A DNA stretch of 64,000 bases. Source: Dokdonia sp. Hel_I_53 (lineage in GTDB: Bacteria; Bacteroidota; Bacteroidia; Flavobacteriales; Flavobacteriaceae). The translations under genes were made by a program, and so were the position numbers. Below, piece after piece: positions 18,821-27,503 of the stretch. Where the stretch lies: contig NZ_VISL01000001.1 in NCBI RefSeq assembly GCF_007827465.1, positions 687,001-751,000 on the forward strand, read 5' to 3'. Below the pieces are notes generated by a model, which ran no database searches, had not been told where the DNA came from, and saw only the letters and a list, made by a program, of their open reading frames with translations. Every line of letters begins with the position of its first letter. The first letter of the stretch is position 1.

Positions 18821-18912
18821 ATACTATTTTATTAATTTAATAATCAATCTGACTCGTTTCTATTTTAATAGAATATAGAGTTAAATTCTTCATTGTGTTA
18901 TCTTTACTATTT

Positions 18913-18927
18913 GCTTTCGCGAAAGCG
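18913..18927. repeat. Iterated palindrome between divergent bcp and nth
   Basis: GCTTTCGCGAAAGCG; the outermost left C is replaced by T. It lies in the shared promoter region. Confidence 0.93.
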
Positions 18928-19011
18928 TAGCTATAAAATTACATTTTCTATAGAGTAACTTTTAAAAATTACCGCTAAGATTGCGTTAAAGCTTCAAATT
19001 ACAACTTCATA

Positions 19012-19680
19012 ATGACCAAAAAAGAAAAGGTAGACTTTACTATTCAAACTCTTCAGGAACTATACCCACAAATACCCATACCTTTAGATCATAAGGATCC
19101 ATATACGTTACTCATCGCAGTTTTAATGAGTGCTCAAAGCACAGACGTGCGTGTAAATCAAATAACACCACTTCTTTTTGAAGTGGCAGATAATCCTTAT
19201 GATATGATTAAACTCTCTGTAGAAGAAATTAGAGAGATCATAAGACCAGTGGGCTTGTCTCCTATGAAAGCTAAAGGGATTTACGGGTTATCTCATATTC
19301 TAATTGATAAATACAATGGTGAGGTACCAAAAAGTATTGAAAAACTAACAGAGCTCCCAGCAGTAGGCCATAAGACAGCAAGTGTAGTTGTATCTCAAGC
19401 TTTTGGTATTCCTGCATTTCCTGTAGATACTCATATCCACAGACTTATGTATCGATGGGGTTTCACAAATGGTAAAAATGTTGTCCAGACAGAAAAAGAT
19501 GCTAAACGATTGTTTCCAAAGCATATATGGAATGACCTTCACTTGCAAATTATCTGGTATGGACGTCAATACTCACCTGCGCGTGGCTGGGATCTAGAAA
19601 AAGACGTTATTACTAAGACGATAGGAAGGAAATCTGTGATTTCAGATTATCAAAAAATGATGGCAAAGCGTAAAAAATAA
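19012..19680 (+). CDS. nth: Endonuclease III lacking the iron-sulfur cluster motif
   Basis: A 222-residue HhH-GPD DNA glycosylase/AP lyase for oxidised pyrimidines. The hairpin and catalytic Lys are present (LPAVGHKTA, Lys about 121), as is the catalytic Asp (VDTHIHRL, about 139). Typical enzymes end with C-x6-C-x2-C-x5-C holding a [4Fe-4S] cluster. Here the corresponding region reads GRQYSPARGWDLEKDVI and has no Cys at all, so the cluster is missing. Nothing suggests a truncation; the protein continues past that point with IGRKSVISDYQK. It is convergent with the small gene at 19739-19888. Confidence 0.92.
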   Translation: MTKKEKVDFTIQTLQELYPQIPIPLDHKDPYTLLIAVLMSAQSTDVRVNQITPLLFEVADNPYDMIKLSVEEIREIIRPVGLSPMKAKGIYGLSHILIDKYNGEVPKSIEKLTELPAVGHKTASVVVSQAFGIPAFPVDTHIHRLMYRWGFTNGKNVVQTEKDAKRLFPKHIWNDLHLQIIWYGRQYSPARGWDLEKDVITKTIGRKSVISDYQKMMAKRKK

Positions 19681-19703
19681 TTTTGACTTTACAAGATCAA
19701 TGT

Positions 19704-19731
19704 AAAAACCCCCATTTAAAAGATTGGGGGT
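19704..19731 (-). terminator. Rho-independent terminator of the sigma-factor transcript
   Basis: On the minus strand ACCCCCA pairs with TGGGGGT and is followed by TTTTA. It lies 8 nt after the stop of the small gene at 19739-19888. Confidence 0.85.
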
Positions 19732-19738
19732 GTTAGAT

Positions 19739-19888
19739 TTAGTTAAGAATTGTCTCAAATTCCATTGCTTTATATGTATAACATTTAAAAGCTTTAGAAT
19801 AATTAAGGAGAAAATTGACGGTTGCCTCCTTAGGTTCAAATTCGTCCGTCTGTTTACCTGACGAAGGTTGAGAGTAAATTTTTTCCAT
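19739..19888 (-). CDS. 49-residue protein encoded downstream of an ECF sigma factor
   Basis: A short reading frame on the minus strand, 51 nt after the sigma-factor stop and 8 nt before a strong terminator, so it is a genuine last cistron. The peptide starts MEKIYSQPSSGKQTDEFEP, continues PKEATVNFLLNYSKAF and ends MEFETILN. It is soluble and charged, with one likely helix. I recall similar short proteins in the same position in other Flavobacteriia, which would support it, but I cannot check this here. It could be a partner or regulator of the sigma factor, but that is inference from position only. Confidence 0.72.
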   Translation of the reverse strand: MEKIYSQPSSGKQTDEFEPKEATVNFLLNYSKAFKCYTYKAMEFETILN

Positions 19889-19939
19889 TGATTTTGTTTT
19901 GTTATCTATTGATAACGCAAAACAAATCTGGTTATTATT

Positions 19940-20524
19940 CTAATTGGTCAAAACCATATTATTTTTCTCTATAGTCTTACGCATATTGATGATAGCATAA
20001 CGCATTCTTCCTAAAGCGGTGTTTATACTTACCCCTGTACGCTCAGAGATTTCTTTAAAGCTCATCTCTTGATAAATACGCATTTTAAGGACTTCTTTTT
20101 GATCTTCTGGAAGCTCTTCAATTACTCGCTTTATATCAATATTTACTTGATCCCTTACCATCTGTTTTTCTGCATTAAGAGCATTATCACCTAAAACAGA
20201 AAAAATAGAAAATTCACCTGTATTGTCAAACTTAGGCATTCTGCTATTACGCCTAAAATGGTCTATTACAAGGTTATGTGCGATACGCATTACCCACGGC
20301 AAAAACTTTCCTTCCTCATTATACTTTCCCTTTTTAAGGGTTTTTATAACCTTTATAAATGTATCTTGAAAAACATCTTCGGAGATATCCCTATCATAGA
20401 CTTTAGAATATATAAAGCTATAAATACGTTGTTTATGTCTTGTTATAAGGGTTGCAATTGCAGTTTCATCACCTTTAATGTAGTTACTTACGAGGGTGGC
20501 ATCATCTAATAAAACACGTTTCAT
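19940..20524 (-). CDS. ECF-type sigma-70 family RNA polymerase sigma factor
   Basis: A 194-residue sigma factor. Region 2 is at about residues 20-90 (IYSFIYSKVYDRDISEDVFQDTFIKV, then WVMRIAHNLVIDHFRR), and region 4 is at about 130-185 (LPEDQKEVLKMRIYQEMSFKEISERTGVSINTALGRMRYA). No anti-sigma gene with a membrane segment follows. Instead there is a 49-residue soluble protein and then a terminator. It probably directs RNA polymerase to a small regulon, possibly in general growth functions as in other Flavobacteriia. The target promoters are unknown. It is divergent from uvrA. Confidence 0.93.
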   Translation of the reverse strand: MKRVLLDDATLVSNYIKGDETAIATLITRHKQRIYSFIYSKVYDRDISEDVFQDTFIKVIKTLKKGKYNEEGKFLPWVMRIAHNLVIDHFRRNSRMPKFDNTGEFSIFSVLGDNALNAEKQMVRDQVNIDIKRVIEELPEDQKEVLKMRIYQEMSFKEISERTGVSINTALGRMRYAIINMRKTIEKNNMVLTN

Positions 20525-20746
20525 ACTAATATTACTTGTAGGTTAAAATTCTAGAGAATTAAATCTCTTATTCGGGATTTTAAAAAGTAATAGTGTAGTA
20601 TAAGCGTTTGGGGTTTTGTGTTTTACAGCCGTAAATATATAATAATAATGTTAATGTTTTAAAAAAAATTACAAATTCATACAATAAAGTTCAAATTTTA
20701 ATTCAAAACGCACTTTTGTATACCGTCCTTAGCAAAACTCTTTAAG

Positions 20747-20754
20747 TATCTTTG
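20747..20754 (+). promoter_or_regulatory. -7 promoter element for uvrA
   Basis: TATCTTTG, perfect TAnnTTTG, 24 nt before the ATG. The nearest upstream TTG (20716-20718) is 28 nt away, longer than usual. Confidence 0.55.
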
Positions 20755-20778
20755 TGATACATACCTCAATAAAAAGCG

Positions 20779-23574
20779 ATGCTCATAGACGTAAAGGACG
20801 TAAATCCTAAGAAGAATATTATCATTAAGGGTGCCAAACTCCACAATCTCAAGAATATAAATGCAATTATTCCTCGTAACAAGCTTGTGGTGATAACAGG
20901 ACTTTCGGGATCTGGTAAATCTAGCCTTGCTTTTGATACATTATACGCAGAAGGGCAAAGACGCTATGTAGAAAGTCTCTCTTCTTACGCCAGGCAGTTT
21001 TTAGGAAGATTAGATAAACCTAAAGTAGATTATATAAAAGGGATTGCTCCTGCGATCGCTATAGAGCAAAAGGTAAATAGCACAAATCCTAGATCTACGG
21101 TAGGCACTTCTACAGAAATTTATGACTATTTAAAACTTTTATATGCTAGAATAGGAAAAACAATTTCTCCTATTTCTGGAAATCAGGTAAAGAAAGATAC
21201 AGTAACAGACGTTGTTCAATATGTTTCCGCTTTTGCGAAAGCAGAAAAACTCCTACTTCTCGCTCCTATTTATTTAGAAGAAGGTCGCAAATTAGAATCA
21301 AAGCTACAAGCATTATTACAACAAGGGTATGCAAGAGTTCAAGTAAAAGGAGAAGTAAAACGACTGGATGAAGTAGCAAAAATTGGAACCAAGCTCAAAG
21401 TTAAAGACGTTCTACTTGTCGTAGATCGCATCGTTACAAACCCTAGCGATGAGGATTTTAAAAATAGGCTGGCAGATGCAGTACAAACTGCATTCTTTGA
21501 AGGTAAAGGAGAGCTATTTGTAGAAAAGTTAGCAGATCATTCTGTAAGACAATTTTCCAATAAATTTGAACTTGATGGAATGTCTTTTTTAGAACCCAAC
21601 GTACACTTATTTTCATTTAATAACCCTTATGGTGCGTGCCCCACTTGTGAAGGTTATGGTGATGTGATTGGGATTGATGAGGACCTCGTAATTCCTAATA
21701 CTGCATTGTCAGTTTACGAGAATGCAGTGTTCCCATGGCGCGGGGAAAGTATGAGTCATTACAGAGATCAATTAGTAAATCGTGCTTATAAATTTGATTT
21801 TCCTATTCATAAACCTTGGTTTGAACTCACGGAAGATCAGCAGCAATTAGTATGGAAGGGTAACTCACATTTTGACGGACTTAACAAATTTTTCAGTTTC
21901 TTAGAATCAAAAGCTTATAAAATTCAAAACAGAGTGATGCTCTCTCGTTATCGAGGAAAAACAAAATGTAATACCTGTAAAGGAAAACGACTTAGACCTG
22001 AAGCAACCTATGTTCAAATAGGAGGAAAAAATATAGTAGATTTAGTAGAATTGCCTCTTAATGAGGTTGCAGACTTTTTTAAAAATTTACAACTATCAGA
22101 ACACGATCAAACAATTGCCAAACGATTATTAATTGAAATAAATAGCCGATTAGAATTTCTTAGTAAAGTAGGACTCAACTACCTTACACTTAATAGGAAA
22201 TCAAATACATTATCCGGGGGAGAATCTCAACGCATCAATCTTGCCACCTCATTAGGGAGTAGTTTAGTAGGCTCAATGTATATTCTTGATGAACCTAGTA
22301 TAGGCCTGCACCCCAAGGATACAGAGAAACTTATCGAAGTCTTAATACAATTAAGAGACTTAGGCAATACGGTAATTGTCGTTGAGCATGACGAGGATAT
22401 TATGAAAGCTGCAGATTATATCATTGACATAGGTCCTGAGGCTGGGACTTTTGGTGGTAATGTTGTAGCTGTGGGTGATTACGAAGAAATCCTTAAAAGT
22501 GATTCTCTTACTGCTGGGTATCTTAATGGCAAATTAGAAATTGAAGTGCCCAAAAAGCGTAGATCTTCAAAACATCAAGTCACTGTAGTGGGAGCTCGAG
22601 AAAACAACTTAAAAAATATTGATGTTACTTTTCCATTAGGAGTCTTTACTGCCGTTACTGGAGTTTCTGGAAGTGGAAAATCTACTTTAGTCCGTAAAAT
22701 TTTATATCCCGCATTACTGAAAGCAGTGGGCGGTTATGGAGAAAAAGCAGGACAGTTTACAGAGCTTAAAGGAAATTTTGAAAACATCAAGTCTATCGAG
22801 TTTGTAGATCAAAACCCTATAGGAAGATCTTCACGCTCAAATCCTGTCACTTATATCAAAGCATATGATGATATTAGAAAGTTATATGAAAACCAGAAAC
22901 TAAGCAAAATTAGAAATTATAAGTCTAAGCACTTTTCTTTCAATGTAGATGGGGGTAGATGTGAAACTTGCAAAGGTGAAGGAGAGGTTACTATAGAGAT
23001 GCAATTTATGGCAGATGTGCATCTAGAATGTGAAACTTGTAAAGGAAAGCGGTTTAAAAAAGAAGTTCTAGAAGTTACGTTTAACGATAAGAATATTGAT
23101 GACATTCTTACAATGACCATAGATAACGCTGTCTCTTTTTTTGAAACTCAAGGAGAGAAAAAAATAACGCGTAAACTCAAACCATTACAAGACGTCGGCC
23201 TTGGTTATGTTACTTTAGGGCAAAGCTCATCTACACTATCTGGAGGAGAAGCACAACGTATTAAACTAGCCACATTCTTAGCAAAAGGTATAACTAAAGA
23301 TAAAAATCTGTTCATCTTTGATGAACCTACTACAGGATTGCACTTCCACGATATTAAAAAACTGATCGCTTCCTTTGAAGCGCTTATTGCTAAAGGACAT
23401 TCTATCATTGTGATAGAACATAATATGGATCTTGTAAAATGTGCAGATTATGTGATTGATATAGGTATTGAGGGAGGTAAAAATGGCGGTAAATTGGTTG
23501 CACACGGAACACCTGAGAAAGTAGCAAAAGATAAAAACTCTTACACAGGCACCTATCTTAAAGAAAAACTGTAG
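20779..23574 (+). CDS. uvrA: UvrABC excision nuclease subunit A
   Basis: A 931-residue damage-recognition ATPase of nucleotide excision repair. It has two ABC modules: Walker [11 protein letters not shown] and [10 protein letters not shown], signatures LSGGESQR and LSGGEAQR. Zinc-finger CxxC pairs are seen in [24 protein letters not shown] and CETCKGKR. The length is normal. The peptide SAFAKAEK at about residues 150-157 is encoded by a degenerate copy of the iterated palindrome (CGCTTTTGCGAAAGCA). It is a monocistronic gene with its own -7 element, and a palindrome copy and a new gene follow. Confidence 0.97.
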   Translation: MLIDVKDVNPKKNIIIKGAKLHNLKNINAIIPRNKLVVITGLSGSGKSSLAFDTLYAEGQRRYVESLSSYARQFLGRLDKPKVDYIKGIAPAIAIEQKVNSTNPRSTVGTSTEIYDYLKLLYARIGKTISPISGNQVKKDTVTDVVQYVSAFAKAEKLLLLAPIYLEEGRKLESKLQALLQQGYARVQVKGEVKRLDEVAKIGTKLKVKDVLLVVDRIVTNPSDEDFKNRLADAVQTAFFEGKGELFVEKLADHSVRQFSNKFELDGMSFLEPNVHLFSFNNPYGACPTCEGYGDVIGIDEDLVIPNTALSVYENAVFPWRGESMSHYRDQLVNRAYKFDFPIHKPWFELTEDQQQLVWKGNSHFDGLNKFFSFLESKAYKIQNRVMLSRYRGKTKCNTCKGKRLRPEATYVQIGGKNIVDLVELPLNEVADFFKNLQLSEHDQTIAKRLLIEINSRLEFLSKVGLNYLTLNRKSNTLSGGESQRINLATSLGSSLVGSMYILDEPSIGLHPKDTEKLIEVLIQLRDLGNTVIVVEHDEDIMKAADYIIDIGPEAGTFGGNVVAVGDYEEILKSDSLTAGYLNGKLEIEVPKKRRSSKHQVTVVGARENNLKNIDVTFPLGVFTAVTGVSGSGKSTLVRKILYPALLKAVGGYGEKAGQFTELKGNFENIKSIEFVDQNPIGRSSRSNPVTYIKAYDDIRKLYENQKLSKIRNYKSKHFSFNVDGGRCETCKGEGEVTIEMQFMADVHLECETCKGKRFKKEVLEVTFNDKNIDDILTMTIDNAVSFFETQGEKKITRKLKPLQDVGLGYVTLGQSSSTLSGGEAQRIKLATFLAKGITKDKNLFIFDEPTTGLHFHDIKKLIASFEALIAKGHSIIVIEHNMDLVKCADYVIDIGIEGGKNGGKLVAHGTPEKVAKDKNSYTGTYLKEKL
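21228..21243. repeat. Degenerate copy of the palindrome inside uvrA
   Basis: CGCTTTTGCGAAAGCA differs from the consensus at two positions. It is still read as AFAKA, so substitution has changed the DNA but not that peptide. Confidence 0.65.
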
Positions 23575-23642
23575 ACCATTCTTTTAATTAGCAAAAAGTG
23601 CTTTAAAATGAATCGTTGAGAGTTTGGTCAGTTTTAGTTTTA

Positions 23643-23658
23643 CGCTTTCGCGAAAGCG
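23643..23658. repeat. Iterated palindrome, intergenic, after uvrA
   Basis: A perfect 16-mer, 18 bp with ACGC/GCGT ends (23642-23659). Confidence 0.95.
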
Positions 23659-23693
23659 TGATTATCCCTATCTTTCTCTTTTAATCATAATTC

Positions 23694-25205
23694 ATGAGAG
23701 TCCTAATCCTATTCCTATTTTGCTTTTTAGCTACACAGACCATTCTGGCTCAATCAGATACTGAAATCTACCTTTTTGATATTACCGAAAAGGATGGTAA
23801 AATAAAATTGTCTAACCAAAAAAATATTTCAAATACCGAGGGATATGATAACCAACCATTCTTTTTAGGTAAAAATGCACTCATCTATTCAGGTACTATA
23901 GATGGCAATACAGAAATAGTAAAATACGTACGTGGTACAAAAACTACACTTAACACAAAAACTATAGGTGGAGAATACTCACCACAGTTAATCCCTGGAG
24001 ATCGTGCTGTGTCTGCAGTAAGACTGGATCCCGATGGACGCCAACGTTTATATCGTTATGAACCACGTAATCCAAAATTAAAAGAAATAATAGATGATGC
24101 CGTAATTGCATATTATACTTGGGCGGATAATCAGACTATTGTAAGTGCTACCATTGTAAATAAAAAATTACATCTCGTTACCTACGATCTTCTAAATAAT
24201 AAAAGTGAAGACTTAAATATCATCGTTGGACGCTCGTTTCATAAAATACCTAATTCAAATCTTGTTAGTTTTATTGATAAGACAAATGATGAGTGGTATG
24301 TAAAATCAATTGATCCAAAAACAAAGAATATAAAAACAATTACAGCAATCCCTCAAAGGGTTGAAGATATTGCATGGCTTCCTGATGGATCATTACTAGC
24401 TACATATGAGTCAAGTATCTTACTAAAAACTAAGAAAAAACGTAGCTGGACAGTACTAAACACCTTTGAGGATGAAAATTTAAAAAACCTATCACGAATT
24501 ACAGTCTCTCCTAAAGGAGATCAACTCGCTATCGTATCTGAGGTTTCTCCTGGTGTTATTGTTAAAAAGCATATAGAGCCTTTTAATAAAAAAGAATTGG
24601 AACCATTTTTAAAAGCATTTTCAAATAATGTAACCGTCAGCAACTTCATTTCAGATACACTCTATGTAGGGCAGAAACTATTACGCTCTAATTATGAAAA
24701 GATTTTCCAAAATAAACCACCCATAACTGTATCTGTCATTAACAGGATAATCTATAAAAACTTTGTAATTGATGAGGAGCTCGTAAATTTTGTAGACAGA
24801 AAACACAAACAAGTCACCCTGTACACAGTTGGGAACGGTAAGATTACCTCCATGACGTTTATTACTCCCAAACCCCTTTCAAAAAATGCTCAATCTATTA
24901 TAGATTCTCAGATTGAATATTATAACAGTCAAGACTTAAAAGGCTTTATGACACTTTTTAATAAGGATGCGGCATTTTTAAACTTTCCTTCAGAAATTGT
25001 TTATCAAAGCATCGATGATGCAAGAAAAAGCTATCAAGAGATGTTTAGTGACATACCAGATCTACACGTAACCATTAAAAATAGAATAGCGATTGGAAAC
25101 TATGTTATAGATCATGAAAAAATCACTGTAGGTAAAAATCATCAATATGGGGTGGTTATCAGCAAGGTGATTGATGGTAAAATCACCCAGGTTATTTTTC
25201 TGTAA
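23694..25205 (+). CDS. Exported protein with beta-propeller-like and tandem SnoaL-like domains
   Basis: A 503-residue protein with a signal peptide (residues 1-19, ending ILAQ). Residues about 25-290 look like a TolB/WD-type propeller (YDNQPFFLGKNALIYSG, GEYSPQLIPGDRAVSAVRL, DIAWLPDGSLLATY, ISPKGDQLAIV-like repeats). Residues about 300-395 and 400-503 look like two NTF2/SnoaL-like folds. The second (YYNSQDLKGFMTLFNKDAAFLNFPSE) resembles the ketosteroid-isomerase group. The domain assignment is from pattern only. It is followed 18 nt later by the CBM9-like lipoprotein. The function is unknown. Confidence 0.78.
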   Translation: MRVLILFLFCFLATQTILAQSDTEIYLFDITEKDGKIKLSNQKNISNTEGYDNQPFFLGKNALIYSGTIDGNTEIVKYVRGTKTTLNTKTIGGEYSPQLIPGDRAVSAVRLDPDGRQRLYRYEPRNPKLKEIIDDAVIAYYTWADNQTIVSATIVNKKLHLVTYDLLNNKSEDLNIIVGRSFHKIPNSNLVSFIDKTNDEWYVKSIDPKTKNIKTITAIPQRVEDIAWLPDGSLLATYESSILLKTKKKRSWTVLNTFEDENLKNLSRITVSPKGDQLAIVSEVSPGVIVKKHIEPFNKKELEPFLKAFSNNVTVSNFISDTLYVGQKLLRSNYEKIFQNKPPITVSVINRIIYKNFVIDEELVNFVDRKHKQVTLYTVGNGKITSMTFITPKPLSKNAQSIIDSQIEYYNSQDLKGFMTLFNKDAAFLNFPSEIVYQSIDDARKSYQEMFSDIPDLHVTIKNRIAIGNYVIDHEKITVGKNHQYGVVISKVIDGKITQVIFL

Positions 25206-25223
25206 TTATCTTATAGAGCTCTT

Positions 25224-26009
25224 ATGAAAATAATATATCGTTTGCTATTAATTAGTATATCTACTGTTTACAGTTGCAAAGACACGAGTGCTTCTCAAGA
25301 AATTTTGAAAGAAGATACGTCTGTAATTATTAATGCTAAGACAAATCATCAATTGAGAAAAATTAAAAAGGCTACAGTGGCGCCTAAAATTGATGGGATT
25401 TCAAATGATGTTGCTTGGTCTAGTGCAAAATGGTATGATCTTAATGAACGCTGGTTAGGGAAAGAATATTCAACAGAGGACTTTGAAGGAAGATATAAGC
25501 TCACATGGACCTCTCAGGCCATTTATATACTTGCAGAAATTAAAGACGATATTCTATATGATAAAGAAAGTGATCCTCTCACCTTATGGTGGGATGACGA
25601 TTGTCTTGAGATTTTTATAGATGCAGATAATTCTGGAGGTGGCCATCAATTTACACATAACGCCTTTGCCTATCACGTAGCCTTAGATGGAAATGTAGTA
25701 GATGTAGCTCCTGGCTCTGTTCCTACATTATATAACAATCATGTGATATCACAACGCAAAACCATAGAAAACACGACTATATGGGAGTGTAAAATGACTG
25801 TATATGGTGATCGTTATAAAGATGGTCAACTTAATGACCCAGTCTTGCTTTCTGCAGGTCAACAACTAGGATTTGCTCTTGCATACTGCGATAATGATAC
25901 CAGTTCAGAACGTGAAAACTTCATAGGTTCGGTAACTATTCCTGGTAAAGATAAAAACCGTGGGTGGATAGATGCGGGAGTATTTGGGACTATTGAACTT
26001 CTGGAGTAA
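25224..26009 (+). CDS. CBM9-like lipoprotein
   Basis: A 261-residue protein with a lipobox ending at Cys 18 (STVYSC), so it is attached to an outer membrane. The mature part matches the carbohydrate-binding family 9 pattern (APKIDGISNDVAWSSAKW, LTWTSQAIYILAEIKDD, WWDDDCLEIFIDADNSGG). It would bind sugars or glycan-derived ligands at the cell surface. No polysaccharide locus (SusC/SusD) is nearby. It shares the family with the N-terminal domain of the DUF5916 protein at 5480-7912. Confidence 0.82.
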   Translation: MKIIYRLLLISISTVYSCKDTSASQEILKEDTSVIINAKTNHQLRKIKKATVAPKIDGISNDVAWSSAKWYDLNERWLGKEYSTEDFEGRYKLTWTSQAIYILAEIKDDILYDKESDPLTLWWDDDCLEIFIDADNSGGGHQFTHNAFAYHVALDGNVVDVAPGSVPTLYNNHVISQRKTIENTTIWECKMTVYGDRYKDGQLNDPVLLSAGQQLGFALAYCDNDTSSERENFIGSVTIPGKDKNRGWIDAGVFGTIELLE

Positions 26010-26023
26010 ACTTCATTTAGATA

Positions 26024-26039
26024 CGCTTTCGCGAAAGCG
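26024..26039. repeat. Iterated palindrome, intergenic
   Basis: A perfect 16-mer, 18 bp with ACGC/GCGT ends (26023-26040), 14 nt after the CBM9-like gene. Confidence 0.95.
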
Positions 26040-26086
26040 TACTTCTTTCAAAACATTGTTTCGTAACTTTATGAAAAAAGAAAACA

Positions 26087-27457
26087 ATGATGAAAATCAC
26101 TCACAAACTCCCTTTACTTTTTAAATCAGCATGCGTATTTACGCTCCTATATGCTACTATCGCCACTACAACTGCACAAACAGATACTAGACTATACGAC
26201 ATTATAGATGCAATTTCTGAAGAACGCCTTAAAACTGATGTAAAAAAACTAGCAGATTTTGGCACTAGACATACTTTAAGTGATACCCTCTCACAAACAA
26301 GAGGTATCGGTGCTGCACGAAGATGGATTAAAAGTGAGTTTGAAAAAACGGCTACTTCCTGCAATGGATGTCTCGAAGTTTTTTATCAAAGTAATTTAGT
26401 AAAAAAGGGCGATAATGATCGTATTACAAAAGATGTAGCGGTTGTTAATGTGGTAGCCATCCAGAAGGGTAAAAAATACCCTAATCGCTATATTGTAATG
26501 AGTGGAGATATAGATAGTAGAATCTCAGACCCCAATAATTACATAGATGATGCTCCCGGCGCAAATGATAATGCTAGCGGTATGGCAGGAACATTAGAAG
26601 CAGCACGTGTGCTATCAAAATATTCCTTTGAAAACAGTATTATATATGTAGGATTATCTGGAGAAGAGCAAGGATTATATGGAGGTAAAGGATTAGCTGC
26701 TTATGCAAAAGAGCAAAATTGGGATATCATAGGTATTTTAAATAATGATATGATCGGAAATATACAAGGTGTAGATGGTGTAATAGACAACAGGTCTTTC
26801 CGTATATTTTCAGAACCCGTTCCTCCTACTGAATCTGAACGCGAACGTATAATGAGAAGATTTTATGGCGGCGAGGTAGACGGAATCTCTAGACAACTCG
26901 CACGTTATGTTTACAAAACAACTAAAACCTATATGCCAGAAATGAACCCTATGATGATTTATAGACTAGACCGCTTTGGCCGTGGTGGGCATCATAGACC
27001 ATTTAATGATGCTGGCTTTGCAGGAATACGTATCATGGAGGCACATGAAAATTACACACAACAACATCAAGATATACGTACAGAGAATGGTATAGAATAT
27101 GGTGATACCTTCCAGCATGTAAACGTTCCTTATGTAGCAAAACTAACGGCTGTAAATGCTATTAATCTTGCAAGTATTGCATGGGCGCCTCCTGCCCCAA
27201 AAAGTGTCGGTATAGGCGGTATTGTAGAAGCAAGTGCTAGATTAGAATGGGATGCTGTAGACGGTGCTATAGCATATAAGGTATACTGGAGAGATACCAC
27301 CTCCCCTACTTGGGATAATGCTAGATTAATAGAAAACACCACATCTACTACCTTAGAAGGAATTGTTATAGATAATTTTTTCTTTGGCGTGGCAGCAATT
27401 GGTAAAAATGGTCACGAAAGTCCCGTGGTGTTTCCTAATAAGATTATAAGAAAATAA
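26087..27457 (+). CDS. M28 family metallopeptidase, exported, with C-terminal fibronectin-like domain
   Basis: A 456-residue protein with a signal peptide (residues 1-30). The M28 catalytic core spans about residues 55-370 (APGANDNASGMAGTLEAARV, LSGEEQGLYGG, NNDMIGN), with the final region EAHENYTQQHQ. The first zinc ligand of this family is usually His in GHxDSR. Here the sequence is SGDIDSR, with Asp in its place. A fibronectin III-like domain follows (ASARLEWDAVDGAIAYKVYWRDT, residues 380-450). It is likely an exported aminopeptidase. The Asp could still bind zinc or change specificity. Confidence 0.87.
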   Translation: MMKITHKLPLLFKSACVFTLLYATIATTTAQTDTRLYDIIDAISEERLKTDVKKLADFGTRHTLSDTLSQTRGIGAARRWIKSEFEKTATSCNGCLEVFYQSNLVKKGDNDRITKDVAVVNVVAIQKGKKYPNRYIVMSGDIDSRISDPNNYIDDAPGANDNASGMAGTLEAARVLSKYSFENSIIYVGLSGEEQGLYGGKGLAAYAKEQNWDIIGILNNDMIGNIQGVDGVIDNRSFRIFSEPVPPTESERERIMRRFYGGEVDGISRQLARYVYKTTKTYMPEMNPMMIYRLDRFGRGGHHRPFNDAGFAGIRIMEAHENYTQQHQDIRTENGIEYGDTFQHVNVPYVAKLTAVNAINLASIAWAPPAPKSVGIGGIVEASARLEWDAVDGAIAYKVYWRDTTSPTWDNARLIENTTSTTLEGIVIDNFFFGVAAIGKNGHESPVVFPNKIIRK

Positions 27458-27503
27458 ATTTTAAATATAAGACGATAAACTGCTCTTATAAAAACTAGAT
27501 AGT

